This document shows, one piece after another, positions 43,310-50,683 of a stretch of 64,000 nt of DNA (position 1 is the first letter of the stretch; each line of letters begins with the position of its first letter). The stretch spans positions 1 through 64,000 of the forward strand of contig CAVWLA010000001.1 of assembly GCA_963755825.1 (NCBI GenBank), read 5' to 3'. A program made the position numbers and the translations under genes. Source of the stretch: DATBQN01 sp963755825 (lineage in GTDB: Bacteria; Acidobacteriota; Thermoanaerobaculia; Multivoradales; UBA5704). The notes beneath the pieces are model-generated. The model did no database searches. It saw only the letters and a program-made list of their open reading frames with translations, and was not told the DNA's origin.

Positions 43310-44206
43310 TCAGTGGGCGCAGAGATCGACGGGCGTGTGGTCGAACGGATAGGCGGAGGCGCGGAGCAGATCGACCCGGCGTTGCGCCGGGGTGACGGCG
43401 CGGAGGGAGGCGAGCAGGGTGGCGTCGAACTGGCTCGGCTGGCGCTCGGCGTCGTCGAGGAGGTAGTCCCAGGCGGTGCCGGGGAGAGGAGCGCGCGGAG
43501 CTCGCGCGTCGAAGCGCAGCAGGTTGGCGTCGCCCGGCAGGGCGGACGAGAAGAGGATGCTCGCATCATCGGTGGCGACGCGCACCCGGCTCTCGAGGAG
43601 GAAAACCTCGGGCACGGCAGCGACGTCCACGAACTCTTGTGCGCCATCCGCCCGCGGGTGAGCGCGCGCCACCGCCGCCAGCACCAGGCTGCCGATGGCG
43701 CGGTGGGCGTCGTGGCAGGTGGTGCCGTGGCGGGAATCGAAGGTGATGATGGTCCGCGGCGCGACGCTCGCGATCGCCGCGGCCAGCCGCTGCAGCAGGA
43801 TGTCGTCGCCGCCGACGGAATCGGCCCAGGCACGGCGGATCGCCTGGGGATCGGGGCCGAACAGGTCGGGCAATGAGCCCTGGATCAGCTGAGCGTGGTA
43901 GATCGTGGCCGCGGCTCTCAGCTCGGCGGCGCGCACGGTGGCGAGGTCCGGGTGGCAGCCGGCGGCCAGCCGGCAGAGCCCGTGCTCGCCGCGGGTGGCG
44001 ACGAGGATCGCGCAGGCATGGCGTCCCGTGGCGCAGAGCTCGCCCAGGAGCGGTGCCACGAGGATCTCGTCGTCCGGATGGGCGCCGATCCAGAGCACCT
44101 TGCCCGGCGGGATGTCGGCGAGCGGATCCGAGCCGGCGCCGAGGAGGGCCGTGGGAAGGGCCAGGGCGAGCGCCACGAGGAACGGAGCGCGGCGGAGGGA
44201 AGGCAT
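43310..44206 (-). CDS. secreted PIG-L/LmbE family deacetylase
   Basis: This 298-aa protein begins with an N-terminal signal peptide (RRAPFLVALALALPTALLGA) and then carries the PIG-L signature AHPDDE near residue 42. The His and two acidic residues of that motif bind Zn and act in catalysis, and the third ligand is likely His in TTCHDAHRAIG near residue 165. PIG-L enzymes remove N-acetyl groups from GlcNAc-containing substrates or related small molecules. Export suggests a cell-envelope or extracellular target. The C-terminal 100 residues are less conserved. It is divergent from the transglutaminase-like gene. A link to antibiotic tailoring is possible but not indicated. Confidence 0.85.
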   Translation of the reverse strand: MPSLRRAPFLVALALALPTALLGAGSDPLADIPPGKVLWIGAHPDDEILVAPLLGELCATGRHACAILVATRGEHGLCRLAAGCHPDLATVRAAELRAAATIYHAQLIQGSLPDLFGPDPQAIRRAWADSVGGDDILLQRLAAAIASVAPRTIITFDSRHGTTCHDAHRAIGSLVLAAVARAHPRADGAQEFVDVAAVPEVFLLESRVRVATDDASILFSSALPGDANLLRFDARAPRAPLPGTAWDYLLDDAERQPSQFDATLLASLRAVTPAQRRVDLLRASAYPFDHTPVDLCAH

Positions 44207-44391
44207 CGTGATGGAATTCTAACGCTGGGGCTCGGCCCACCGGCGCGACGGGATGGCGGCGGCCCGCGCCGCAGCGATCCTTCGCCGGGCCCGGCCCGAG
44301 CTGCTCGCGGGCCGCCGCCACCTGGCGCCTCGCGGGTGCGCTCGCCGGCTCTCGTGGTAGCTTTTCGAGCCGTCCTTTTCCGAGCCATCGC

Positions 44392-45423
44392 ATGGAGGCG
44401 AGATCGATGCACGAGCCACTCCGGATCGGAGCCCTGACCGCGGGCTGCGTCGTCTTCATATCCTTAGGAGCCTCAGTCGCCGAGGCGCCGGTCTCGCGAG
44501 CCTTCCGGGCCACCTACACGGCGAGCTTCGCCGTTCCCGCTGGCGCAAAGCGCGTCGAGCTCTGGATGCCCTATCCGGAGAGCGACGATCACCAGACCGT
44601 CTCGAACGTCCGCGTGTCGGCGCCCGCCGCCTACGAGGTGACCAAGGGGCAGCACGGCAACGCCGCTCTGCACCTCCGCCTCGAAGCCCCCGAGAAGCCC
44701 GCGGTCGAGGTGAGCGTCAGCTTCGACGTCCGCCGCGCCGAGTACCGGCGGGCGGACCTCCGCACCGCGACGCCCGCCTCCCGAGATGACCTGCCGGCCG
44801 ACGTCGCCCAGTGGCTGCAGCCGGAGAAGCGGGTGCCGCTCGATGCCACCATCCGCAAGCTCGCCGAGACGGTGACCGCCGGCCAGCACACCGACTTCGA
44901 CAAGGCCCAGGCAATCTACGACTACGTCGTCAAGACCATGTCCTACGACAAGAGCGGCACCGGCTGGGGCCAGGGCGACATCTACTGGGCCTGCGACGCC
45001 AAGCGCGGCAACTGCACCGACTTCCACGCCCTGTTCACCGGCCTCGCCCGCGCCGTCGGCATCCCCGCCCGCTTCGAGATCGGCTACCCGCTCCCCCCGC
45101 AGAGGTCGGAAGGCAAGGCGACCGAGGTGGCCGGCTACCACTGCTGGGCGGAGTTCTACCTGCGCGGCTACGGCTGGGTGCCGGTCGACGCCTCGGAAGG
45201 CAAGAAGCAGCCCGAAAAGCGGGACTATTTCTTCGGCGCCCTCGACGTGAACCGCGTCCAGCTCTCGATCGGCCGCGACCTCGTCCTCACGCCCCGCCAG
45301 GCCGGCGACCCCCTCAACTACTTCGTCTACCCGTACGTCGAAGCCGACGGCAAGCCGGTCGCGGGCGTCGGCCATCGCTTCGAGTTCGAGGACCTGGCCG
45401 CCGGGAGGACGAGCGCCCGCTGA
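44392..45423 (+). CDS. secreted transglutaminase-like cysteine protease family protein
   Basis: The product is 343 aa (ATG 44392; ATG 44407 is an alternative) with a signal peptide-like start (IGALTAGCVVFISLGASVAE). The transglutaminase-like core has the catalytic triad in order: Cys near residue 208 (KRGNCTDFH), His near 249 (GYHCWAEFY) and Asp near 266 (VPVDASEG). The preceding AIYDYVVKTMSYDKSG is also characteristic. These proteins act as peptidases or amidases rather than true cross-linkers in most bacteria. The N-terminal 150 residues form a beta-rich domain common to this subfamily. It is probably periplasmic. The next gene starts about 250 nt downstream, and nothing ties this gene functionally to it. 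Confidence 0.8.
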   Translation: MEARSMHEPLRIGALTAGCVVFISLGASVAEAPVSRAFRATYTASFAVPAGAKRVELWMPYPESDDHQTVSNVRVSAPAAYEVTKGQHGNAALHLRLEAPEKPAVEVSVSFDVRRAEYRRADLRTATPASRDDLPADVAQWLQPEKRVPLDATIRKLAETVTAGQHTDFDKAQAIYDYVVKTMSYDKSGTGWGQGDIYWACDAKRGNCTDFHALFTGLARAVGIPARFEIGYPLPPQRSEGKATEVAGYHCWAEFYLRGYGWVPVDASEGKKQPEKRDYFFGALDVNRVQLSIGRDLVLTPRQAGDPLNYFVYPYVEADGKPVAGVGHRFEFEDLAAGRTSAR

Positions 45424-45670
45424 AGGCTCGGAGCCCGAGCTGGCCCGGCGGAGGCAGTCTGTCAACGCAGGATTGCACTCGGCCCTCGTGCCCAGGCGTA
45501 GCTGCTCACGCTCGCCGGTCTGCCGGTAGAATTCGCGACGGCGAGGGCGCCGGTGCGGGCTCCGGCGCTGCTCCCTCGACGACGAAGCGATCCTCCCCTT
45601 CCTCCCTCGAGCGGCTGTCGGAGAGATCTCGCGACGCGATGCGGCGGCTCGGTCCCCGCCTCGGGAGGTG

Positions 45671-46777
45671 ATGCAGATGAGACTGGCGCCGGCGCTGCTC
45701 GAAGAATGGATGCGGAGGTTCTACTTCGAGACCGACTTCGACATCGGCAGCAGCGGCGTCGAGGACTTCTCCCTGGCCGATCTGCGGCGGCTGGTCGGCC
45801 TCACCCACGCCGATCTCGACGCGGTGGTCTTTCACGACAGCCAGACCCTCGGCGGCAGCGGCCTCCGCCGCGCCATCGGCGAGCGCCTCGCCGGCGGCGA
45901 GGGCGAGCGGGTGATGGTGACCCACGGCTCGACCGACGCCAACTACATGATCATGCAGGCGCTCCTCGAGCCCGGCGACGAGGTGGTTGTCCTCGATCCC
46001 TGTTACCAGCAGCTCTACGGCGTCGCCGCCGCGATGGGCTGCCGGCTGCGGCACTGGCCGCTGCGCTTCGAGCGCGGCTGGCGGCCGGACTTCGACGAGC
46101 TGGCGGCGGCGCTGACGCCGAGCACCCGCATGGTGGTGGTCAATTTCCCGCACAATCCGACCGGCGTCTCGCTCCGCCGCGAGGAGCAGGCGAAGCTCGT
46201 CGCCGCCGTCGAGCGCATCGGCGCTTTCCTGGTGTGGGACGGCGCCTTCGGCGAGCTCACCTACGACGGCGCGCCGCTGCCGCTGCCGCTCGACTACGAC
46301 CGCGCCCTCTCCATGGGCACGCTGTCGAAGGCCTACGGCCTGCCAGGGCTGCGGGTCGGCTGGTGCATCGCCCGCCCGGAGCTCCTCGCCCGCCTGGCCC
46401 GCATCCGCGACTACACGACGCTCCACCTCTCGCCCCTGGTCGAGATGATCGCCGAGCGGGCGATCGACCACGCCGACCGCCTGGTCTCGCTCCGCCTCGA
46501 GCAGGCGCGGGGCAACCGCGCCGTGGTGGCGGAGTGGGTCGCGGCGCACCCCGGAGCCGTCGAGTGGGTGCCGCCGGAGGGCGGCGTCGCCTGCTTCGTC
46601 CGCTTCGCCGACCGCGACGTCGACGCGCTCTGCCTGCGCCTCGCCCGCGAGGAGCGGGTGCTGCTGGTGCCGGGGAGCTGCTTCGAGGCGCCGCAGTTCG
46701 CCCGCCTCGGCTTCGGCTGCTCGGCGGAGTGCCTGCGCGAGGGGCTGGCGCGGCTGGCGCGGCAATTGGATACCTGA
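45671..46777 (+). CDS. PLP-dependent capreomycidine synthase-like (VioD-like) aminotransferase-fold enzyme
   Basis: This is a fold-type I PLP enzyme of about 368 aa. ATG 45677 has the best Shine-Dalgarno spacing to GGGAGG; ATG 45671 and GTG 45668 are also possible. It has NFPHNPTGV, VWDGAFGELTYD (the Asp pairs with the PLP pyridine N) and the Schiff-base lysine in LSKAYGLPGLRVGW near residue 218. The N-terminal LAPALLEEW, DIGSSGVEDFSL and VFHDSQTLGG segments are those I associate with capreomycidine synthases (VioD of viomycin, and relatives in streptothricin clusters). These cyclise 3-hydroxy-arginine to capreomycidine. The immediate neighbour is a VioC-like arginine hydroxylase, which strongly supports the assignment. 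A related enduracididine-type or plain aminotransferase role is the main alternative. Confidence 0.75.
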   Translation: MQMRLAPALLEEWMRRFYFETDFDIGSSGVEDFSLADLRRLVGLTHADLDAVVFHDSQTLGGSGLRRAIGERLAGGEGERVMVTHGSTDANYMIMQALLEPGDEVVVLDPCYQQLYGVAAAMGCRLRHWPLRFERGWRPDFDELAAALTPSTRMVVVNFPHNPTGVSLRREEQAKLVAAVERIGAFLVWDGAFGELTYDGAPLPLPLDYDRALSMGTLSKAYGLPGLRVGWCIARPELLARLARIRDYTTLHLSPLVEMIAERAIDHADRLVSLRLEQARGNRAVVAEWVAAHPGAVEWVPPEGGVACFVRFADRDVDALCLRLAREERVLLVPGSCFEAPQFARLGFGCSAECLREGLARLARQLDT

Positions 46778-46859
46778 GAGGGCGAGAGGTCGGGCCGCGG
46801 CGCGCCACGCGCGGGCGGCCCGAGAGATTCCCCTCCTCTCCGGACAGAAGGGACACGCC

Positions 46860-47879
46860 ATGACCAAGCTCCGCTTGACCCGCGACGAGGCGAACGCCAT
46901 GCAGGCGCTCGCCGGCTCGATCGCCAGGATTCACCGCTCGACCGAGGATCCCGAGTTTCTCGACAGCGCGACCGTCTACGCCCACGAGCTGCCGCGGCGG
47001 CTGCGCCGGACGCTCAACGAGTTCCGCCTGCATGAGCCGACGTCGGCGCTCCTCGTCGTCTCCGGCTATCCGATCGACGACGACCGCATCGGCGACACGC
47101 CGGCGCACTGGAAGAGCCGCGGCGAGGGCACCTCGACCCGCGAGGAGGAGATCCTCCTCGTCCTCCAGGGGGCGCTCCTCGGCGACCTCATCGGCTGGTC
47201 GACGCAGCAGGACGGCCACACCGTGCACGACATCCTGCCCATCCGCGGCATGGAGCACGAGCAGCTCGGCAGCGGCAGCGAGGAGCTGCTCTGGTGGCAC
47301 ACCGAGGATGCCTTCCACCCCTACCGCGGCGACTACCTCGGCATGCTCTGCCTGCGCAACCCGGACGGCATCGCCACCACCTTTGGGCCGCTCGCCGGCC
47401 TCGACCTCGAGCCGGAGCAGCTCGAGCTCCTCCTGGCGCCGCAGTTCACCATCCGGCCGGACAACTCGCACCAGAAGAAGAACATCTCCGACGCCGGCCG
47501 CATCGACGACGATCTCGCCGGCTCCTACCGCCGGATCGAGGAGATGAGCGCGGCGCCCGACAGGGTCGCCGTCCTCCACGGCGATCCGCGGGCGCCCTAC
47601 ATCCGCATCGATCCCTACTTCATGGATCCGGTCGACGATCCGGCGGCCCAGGCGGCGCTCGACACCTTGATCGCCAGGATCGAAGCGCGGATGGAAGACC
47701 TCGTCCTCGCGGCGGGAGACTTCTGTTTCATCGACAACTTCCAGGGCGTGCACGGCCGCAAGCCGTTCAAGGCGCGCTACGACGGCAAGGACCGCTGGCT
47801 GAAGCGGATCAACATCACCCGCGACCTGCGCAAGTCGCGCACAGCGCGCCCCAGCCCCTCGAGCCGCGTCATCACCTGA
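46860..47879 (+). CDS. VioC-like Fe(II)/2-oxoglutarate arginine beta-hydroxylase
   Basis: This 339-aa clavaminate-synthase-like oxygenase carries the iron facial triad as His147 and Glu149 in WWHTEDAFHPYR and a distal His near residue 298 in GVHGRKPF. The 2-oxoglutarate-binding Arg is likely in KRINITRDL near 316. PEFLDSATVYAHELPRRLR, GDTPAHWKSR and GWSTQQDGHTVHDILPI closely follow the VioC pattern as I remember it. VioC hydroxylates the beta carbon of free L-arginine. With the VioD-like enzyme 82 nt upstream on the same strand this forms the known two-step route from arginine to capreomycidine. Arg or enduracididine hydroxylases of the same family (MppO, OrfP types) are alternatives. A non-proteinogenic amino acid made here would suit the adjacent NRPS genes. 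Confidence 0.8.
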   Translation: MTKLRLTRDEANAMQALAGSIARIHRSTEDPEFLDSATVYAHELPRRLRRTLNEFRLHEPTSALLVVSGYPIDDDRIGDTPAHWKSRGEGTSTREEEILLVLQGALLGDLIGWSTQQDGHTVHDILPIRGMEHEQLGSGSEELLWWHTEDAFHPYRGDYLGMLCLRNPDGIATTFGPLAGLDLEPEQLELLLAPQFTIRPDNSHQKKNISDAGRIDDDLAGSYRRIEEMSAAPDRVAVLHGDPRAPYIRIDPYFMDPVDDPAAQAALDTLIARIEARMEDLVLAAGDFCFIDNFQGVHGRKPFKARYDGKDRWLKRINITRDLRKSRTARPSPSSRVIT

Positions 47880-48063
47880 TCGGCGGATCGGCGGGCGCTC
47901 GGCCGCTCGGCGCCGGGAGCGCTGCGGCGGCTGGTGAAGAGAAAAGTTGGAGCCTTCCCCTGCTGCGCCGGCGGTAGGGAAGGGAATTTCGAAGTTTCCT
48001 GTGGCCGCAGCCGTTAGAGCGCTGGAACTTGGAAGATTTCTCCGCTCCGTCGGCCGCAGGAGA

Positions 48064-48234
48064 GGGTAAATCGAATTCTCCCGAGGGTAAATCGAATTTA
48101 CCTTGGGTGAATCGAATTTTCCTTAGGGAAAACCGAATTTATCTGGAGTCAATCGAATTTATCTGGGGTAACCCGAATTTTCCCGAGGGGAAATCAAATT
48201 TACCTCGAGACTTTCGATATTTCCCGGGGAAACT
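48064..48234. repeat. AT-rich tandem array of about eight palindromic 20-21 bp units
   Basis: Units start near 48064, 48085, 48105, 48126, 48146, 48166, 48187 and 48208. The best unit is GGGTAAATCGAATTTACC, in which GGTAAAT and ATTTACC are exact inverse complements around CGA. Other units vary mainly in the outer bases and keep the AATCGAATTT-like core. It is by far the most AT-rich stretch around, and it starts about 185 nt after the VioC-like gene. It coincides with the broken 3' end of the beta-lactamase-like gene. It could be an operator cluster, a structured RNA/DNA element or a palindromic mobile repeat. It is not a CRISPR, as there are no unique spacers. Confidence 0.85.
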
Positions 48235-48643
48235 TGCGTCGGGCCGCCGTCAGTCGTCGATCGCCTGGCCGCTTGGCGGGGACGGTGTCGTCGAGCGGCC
48301 CGTCGATCCGCTGGAGCACGCGGTGGTCGGCGAGCTCCGGCAGCAGCCGATCCACCGGCTCGTCGAGCCGCAGCTTGCACTCTTCGACCAGGATCATCGC
48401 CGCCGCGGCGGCGACCGGCTTGGTCAGCGAGGCGATACGGAAGATGGTGTCGCGCCGCATCGGCGGCGCCGGCGCGCCGCCGGCGGCCATCTTGGCTTCC
48501 ATCGCACCGATGGCGTCGACGTGGGTCTCGCCCCGGCGGCTGACCAGGGTGACGATGCCGGGCACGGCGCCGCTCTCGACGTGCGCCGCCATGGCGTCGT
48601 GCATCCGGCGGAGCCGCGCCGGCGACAGCCCGCCGCCGCTCAC
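48200..48643 (-). pseudogene. truncated beta-lactamase/serine hydrolase family gene
   Basis: The 147-aa ORF carries the N-terminal third of a class C beta-lactamase-like (EstB-type) serine hydrolase: VESGAVPGIVTLVSRRGE, then the SxxK motif in RIASLTKPV near residue 72 and the LRLDEPVDRLLPEL helix. The family is normally near 380 residues with a later YxN and HxG motif. Here resemblance stops after LDDTVPAKRP, and the tail is read through into the palindromic repeat array. No downstream remainder is found in the window. It is probably an inactivated gene, although a short folded product cannot be excluded. Confidence 0.75.
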
Positions 48644-48700
48644 CGCGCGCTCGCCTCGCCCGCCCGCACCGTCCGATGGGGTCGCCTCCCGCCCGCCGGC

Positions 48701-49081
48701 CTAGACGTTGTTGAGGTGGTGGATGTTGCCGTCCGGGTCCTTGAACCAGGCGCCCTTGAAGTCGCCGCTGCGATGGACGTCGCCCTCGCGGGTGAGACCC
48801 GGCAGGCCGTCGTAGTGCTCGAAGGATACCTTCTTCGACTGCAGGTCCCGCACGATGTCGTCGAAGTCGCCGCCGACCATCCAGGTAACGGTCGTCGCCT
48901 CGTTGGTGCCGGCGTACTCCGACGCGTAGACCAGGAGCGAGGAGCCTCCGGCCGCATAGGTGATGGCGTTCTCGCCCATGCTGTCGATCGGCTTCAGGCC
49001 GAGCTTCCCCTCGTAGAACCGCTTGGCTGCGGCGAGGTCCTTGACCGCGGCGGTGGCGATGGCGTTCTTGTCTCCCAGCAT
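48701..49081 (-). CDS. VOC (glyoxalase/bleomycin-resistance/dioxygenase fold) family protein
   Basis: This 126-aa protein has two beta-alpha-beta-beta-beta halves typical of the vicinal oxygen chelate family: AVKDLAAAKRFYEGKLGLKP in the first and the FKDPDGNIHHLNN ending in the second. Such small proteins bind a divalent metal or just a ligand; roles range from glyoxalase to antibiotic sequestration. The N-terminal strand lacks the usual metal His (ATAAVKDL), while late acidic and His residues remain, so catalysis is uncertain. The truncated beta-lactamase gene starts 57 nt downstream on the same strand, suggesting a former two-gene operon. Confidence 0.85.
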   Translation of the reverse strand: MLGDKNAIATAAVKDLAAAKRFYEGKLGLKPIDSMGENAITYAAGGSSLLVYASEYAGTNEATTVTWMVGGDFDDIVRDLQSKKVSFEHYDGLPGLTREGDVHRSGDFKGAWFKDPDGNIHHLNNV

Positions 49082-49313
49082 GGTGGCCTCCTCCGACTGT
49101 CTCCTGGGTGCACGACGAGCTGCCCACAGCGGGCTCGATTTCCGGTTCTATTTTCTGCACGGCTGGTGCCAGCGGAGGATTTGCTGAGCGCCGGCTGAGC
49201 AGCGGGTCGACCGCGGCGGGTTTGACAGCCGCTCGCTCTGCCAGTTACTCTGCTCTCAAGTAGCTAAGCGAGAAAGAGATCAGAAGGCAGCGATTGAGCG
49301 GAGGCCGAGACCG

Positions 49314-49553
49314 ATGAGCCAGAGCGAGCTGCAGCGTTTCCTCGACGACCTGAGGCGGGACTCCGAGCTGGCGGAGGAGTTCCACAGCCGCGCCGACGAC
49401 CTCGATGCCCAGGTGCGGTGGGCCAATGACCAGGGCTACCTGTTCAGCCGCGACGAGGCCGCCGCCGTCGCCGGCTTCGGCGAGCTCTCCGACGAAGACC
49501 TCGAGCAGGCCGCCGGCGGCTGGACCGGCGACCCGCCGCCGCCGACGTCGTAG
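49314..49553 (+). CDS. Nif11-like leader RiPP precursor peptide with GG cleavage site
   Basis: This 79-aa protein starts at ATG 49314, with GGAGG about 9 nt upstream. Residues 1-60 form the helical Nif11-like leader (LQRFLDDLRRDSELAEEF, then WANDQGYLFSRDEAAAV). It ends in ELSDEDLEQAAGG, the classic double-glycine export/processing site of the nitrile-hydratase-leader and Nif11-leader peptide (NHLP) class. The predicted core after GG is only WTGDPPPPTS: ten residues, with no Cys and a run of four prolines. Ser and Thr are present but there is no thiol for lanthionine formation. A complete NHLM-type exporter set with a C39 peptidase is encoded at 55.7-63.7 kb. The next gene starts 11 nt after the stop. 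Confidence 0.85.
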   Translation: MSQSELQRFLDDLRRDSELAEEFHSRADDLDAQVRWANDQGYLFSRDEAAAVAGFGELSDEDLEQAAGGWTGDPPPPTS

Positions 49554-49564
49554 GGCGGGCACCG

Positions 49565-50665
49565 GTGCCGGCCCCCCGCGCCATCCCCACCCTCGCGCCG
49601 TGGGTCGATGTCGTGCGGACCCGCCTGCCGGACTGCCTGGCCGGCGAGGACGCCATGGCGCGGCTCGGCCGCGCCGCCCGCCGTCTCCCCTTCGACGGTC
49701 TGGGCGCCCTCGAGCTGCGCCTCGGCGGCGCCGTTTCCAGGCGGACGACGAGCGCCGTCGATCTCGCGCTCCACCTGCAGACCCCAGCGCAGGCCCGCGC
49801 CCTCGCGCCGCGCATCGCGCCCCCCCGTCTCGGCCGCTTCGTCTCGTCGTGGGGCCGTGGCGAGCAGCCGGCGGCGCGCTCCCTCTGGCTCGAGCTCGAT
49901 CTCGATCGCGAGCCGGCGGTCCGCCCGGTGCCGGGGATCTGTGCCGGCCTCGCCGAGGGCGGTACGTTTGGAAGTGTTCCAGGACAGCTCGCCGAGCACC
50001 TCGCCGATCATCTGCTGCCGGCCCTCCGTGCCCGACCTCTCGGCTCCGCCCTGCGGCGCCGGCTGCTCGCCTGCGTCGCCGCCATCCCGGCGCCAGGGCG
50101 GCTGCGCTACGCGGCGAGCATGGAATCGCGGCCCGACGACGCCGTGCGGCTGGTCGTCGCCGGCCTCGACGTGGCCGCCCTCGCCGCGTTTCTGGCGCGG
50201 GTGGCGCCTGCGGATGTCGCCCGCCGCGCCGGCGAGCTCGCGCCGCTCGCCGCCGGCGCCGCGCGGACCCATCTCTCGTTCGACGTCGGCGAGGCGGTCG
50301 GCGAGCGCTTCGGCATCGAGTGCTCGTTTCCGCGCCTCCCGGCCCGCGAGCCCGCCTGGCGAGGGCTGCTCGAGCGGTGGACCGCGGCCGGTCTGGTGGG
50401 CGGCGACGAGGCCGAGGCCCTCCTCGCGTGGACCGGTTACGATTCCGCCTGGACCGCCGCGGCGCGCTGGCCCGCCGGCGTCGACAGCGCGAGCGCCTTC
50501 TGCCTCCGCGCCGTGAGCCACCTCAAGCTGGTCTCCGTCCCCCAGGCGCCGCCGCACGCCAAGGCCTACCTCCTCTTCGGCCCGTGGCGGCGGAAGGGCG
50601 AGCGGGCGGCCGCCGCCGGCGGGCTGGCGCGCGAGCGGACGGTCCCGCTCGGCTGGGTCAGCTAG
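49565..50665 (+). CDS. unrecognised 366-aa protein coupled to the Nif11 peptide
   Basis: GTG 49565 follows the precursor stop by 11 nt, so the two are surely co-transcribed. I recognise no named domain. There is no signal peptide or membrane span. Recurring landmarks are SLWLELDLDREP near residue 105, THLSFDVGEAVGERFGIECSF near 235 and SHLKLVSVPQAPPHAKAYLLF near the C-terminus, suggesting an alternating alpha/beta enzyme-like fold in repeated halves. I recall similar proteins beside Nif11-type peptides in other bacteria, but I cannot name the family. Candidate roles are core modification, leader binding or immunity. No SPASM, LanM, YcaO or ATP-grasp motif is present, so it is the only visible maturase candidate in the window. 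Confidence 0.8.
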   Translation: MPAPRAIPTLAPWVDVVRTRLPDCLAGEDAMARLGRAARRLPFDGLGALELRLGGAVSRRTTSAVDLALHLQTPAQARALAPRIAPPRLGRFVSSWGRGEQPAARSLWLELDLDREPAVRPVPGICAGLAEGGTFGSVPGQLAEHLADHLLPALRARPLGSALRRRLLACVAAIPAPGRLRYAASMESRPDDAVRLVVAGLDVAALAAFLARVAPADVARRAGELAPLAAGAARTHLSFDVGEAVGERFGIECSFPRLPAREPAWRGLLERWTAAGLVGGDEAEALLAWTGYDSAWTAAARWPAGVDSASAFCLRAVSHLKLVSVPQAPPHAKAYLLFGPWRRKGERAAAAGGLARERTVPLGWVS

Positions 50666-50683
50666 TCAACTCAGGCAGCTGAA

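Noticed and set aside
48064..48234. CRISPR array
   Set aside because: Units are contiguous and mutually similar, with no unique spacers and no cas genes.
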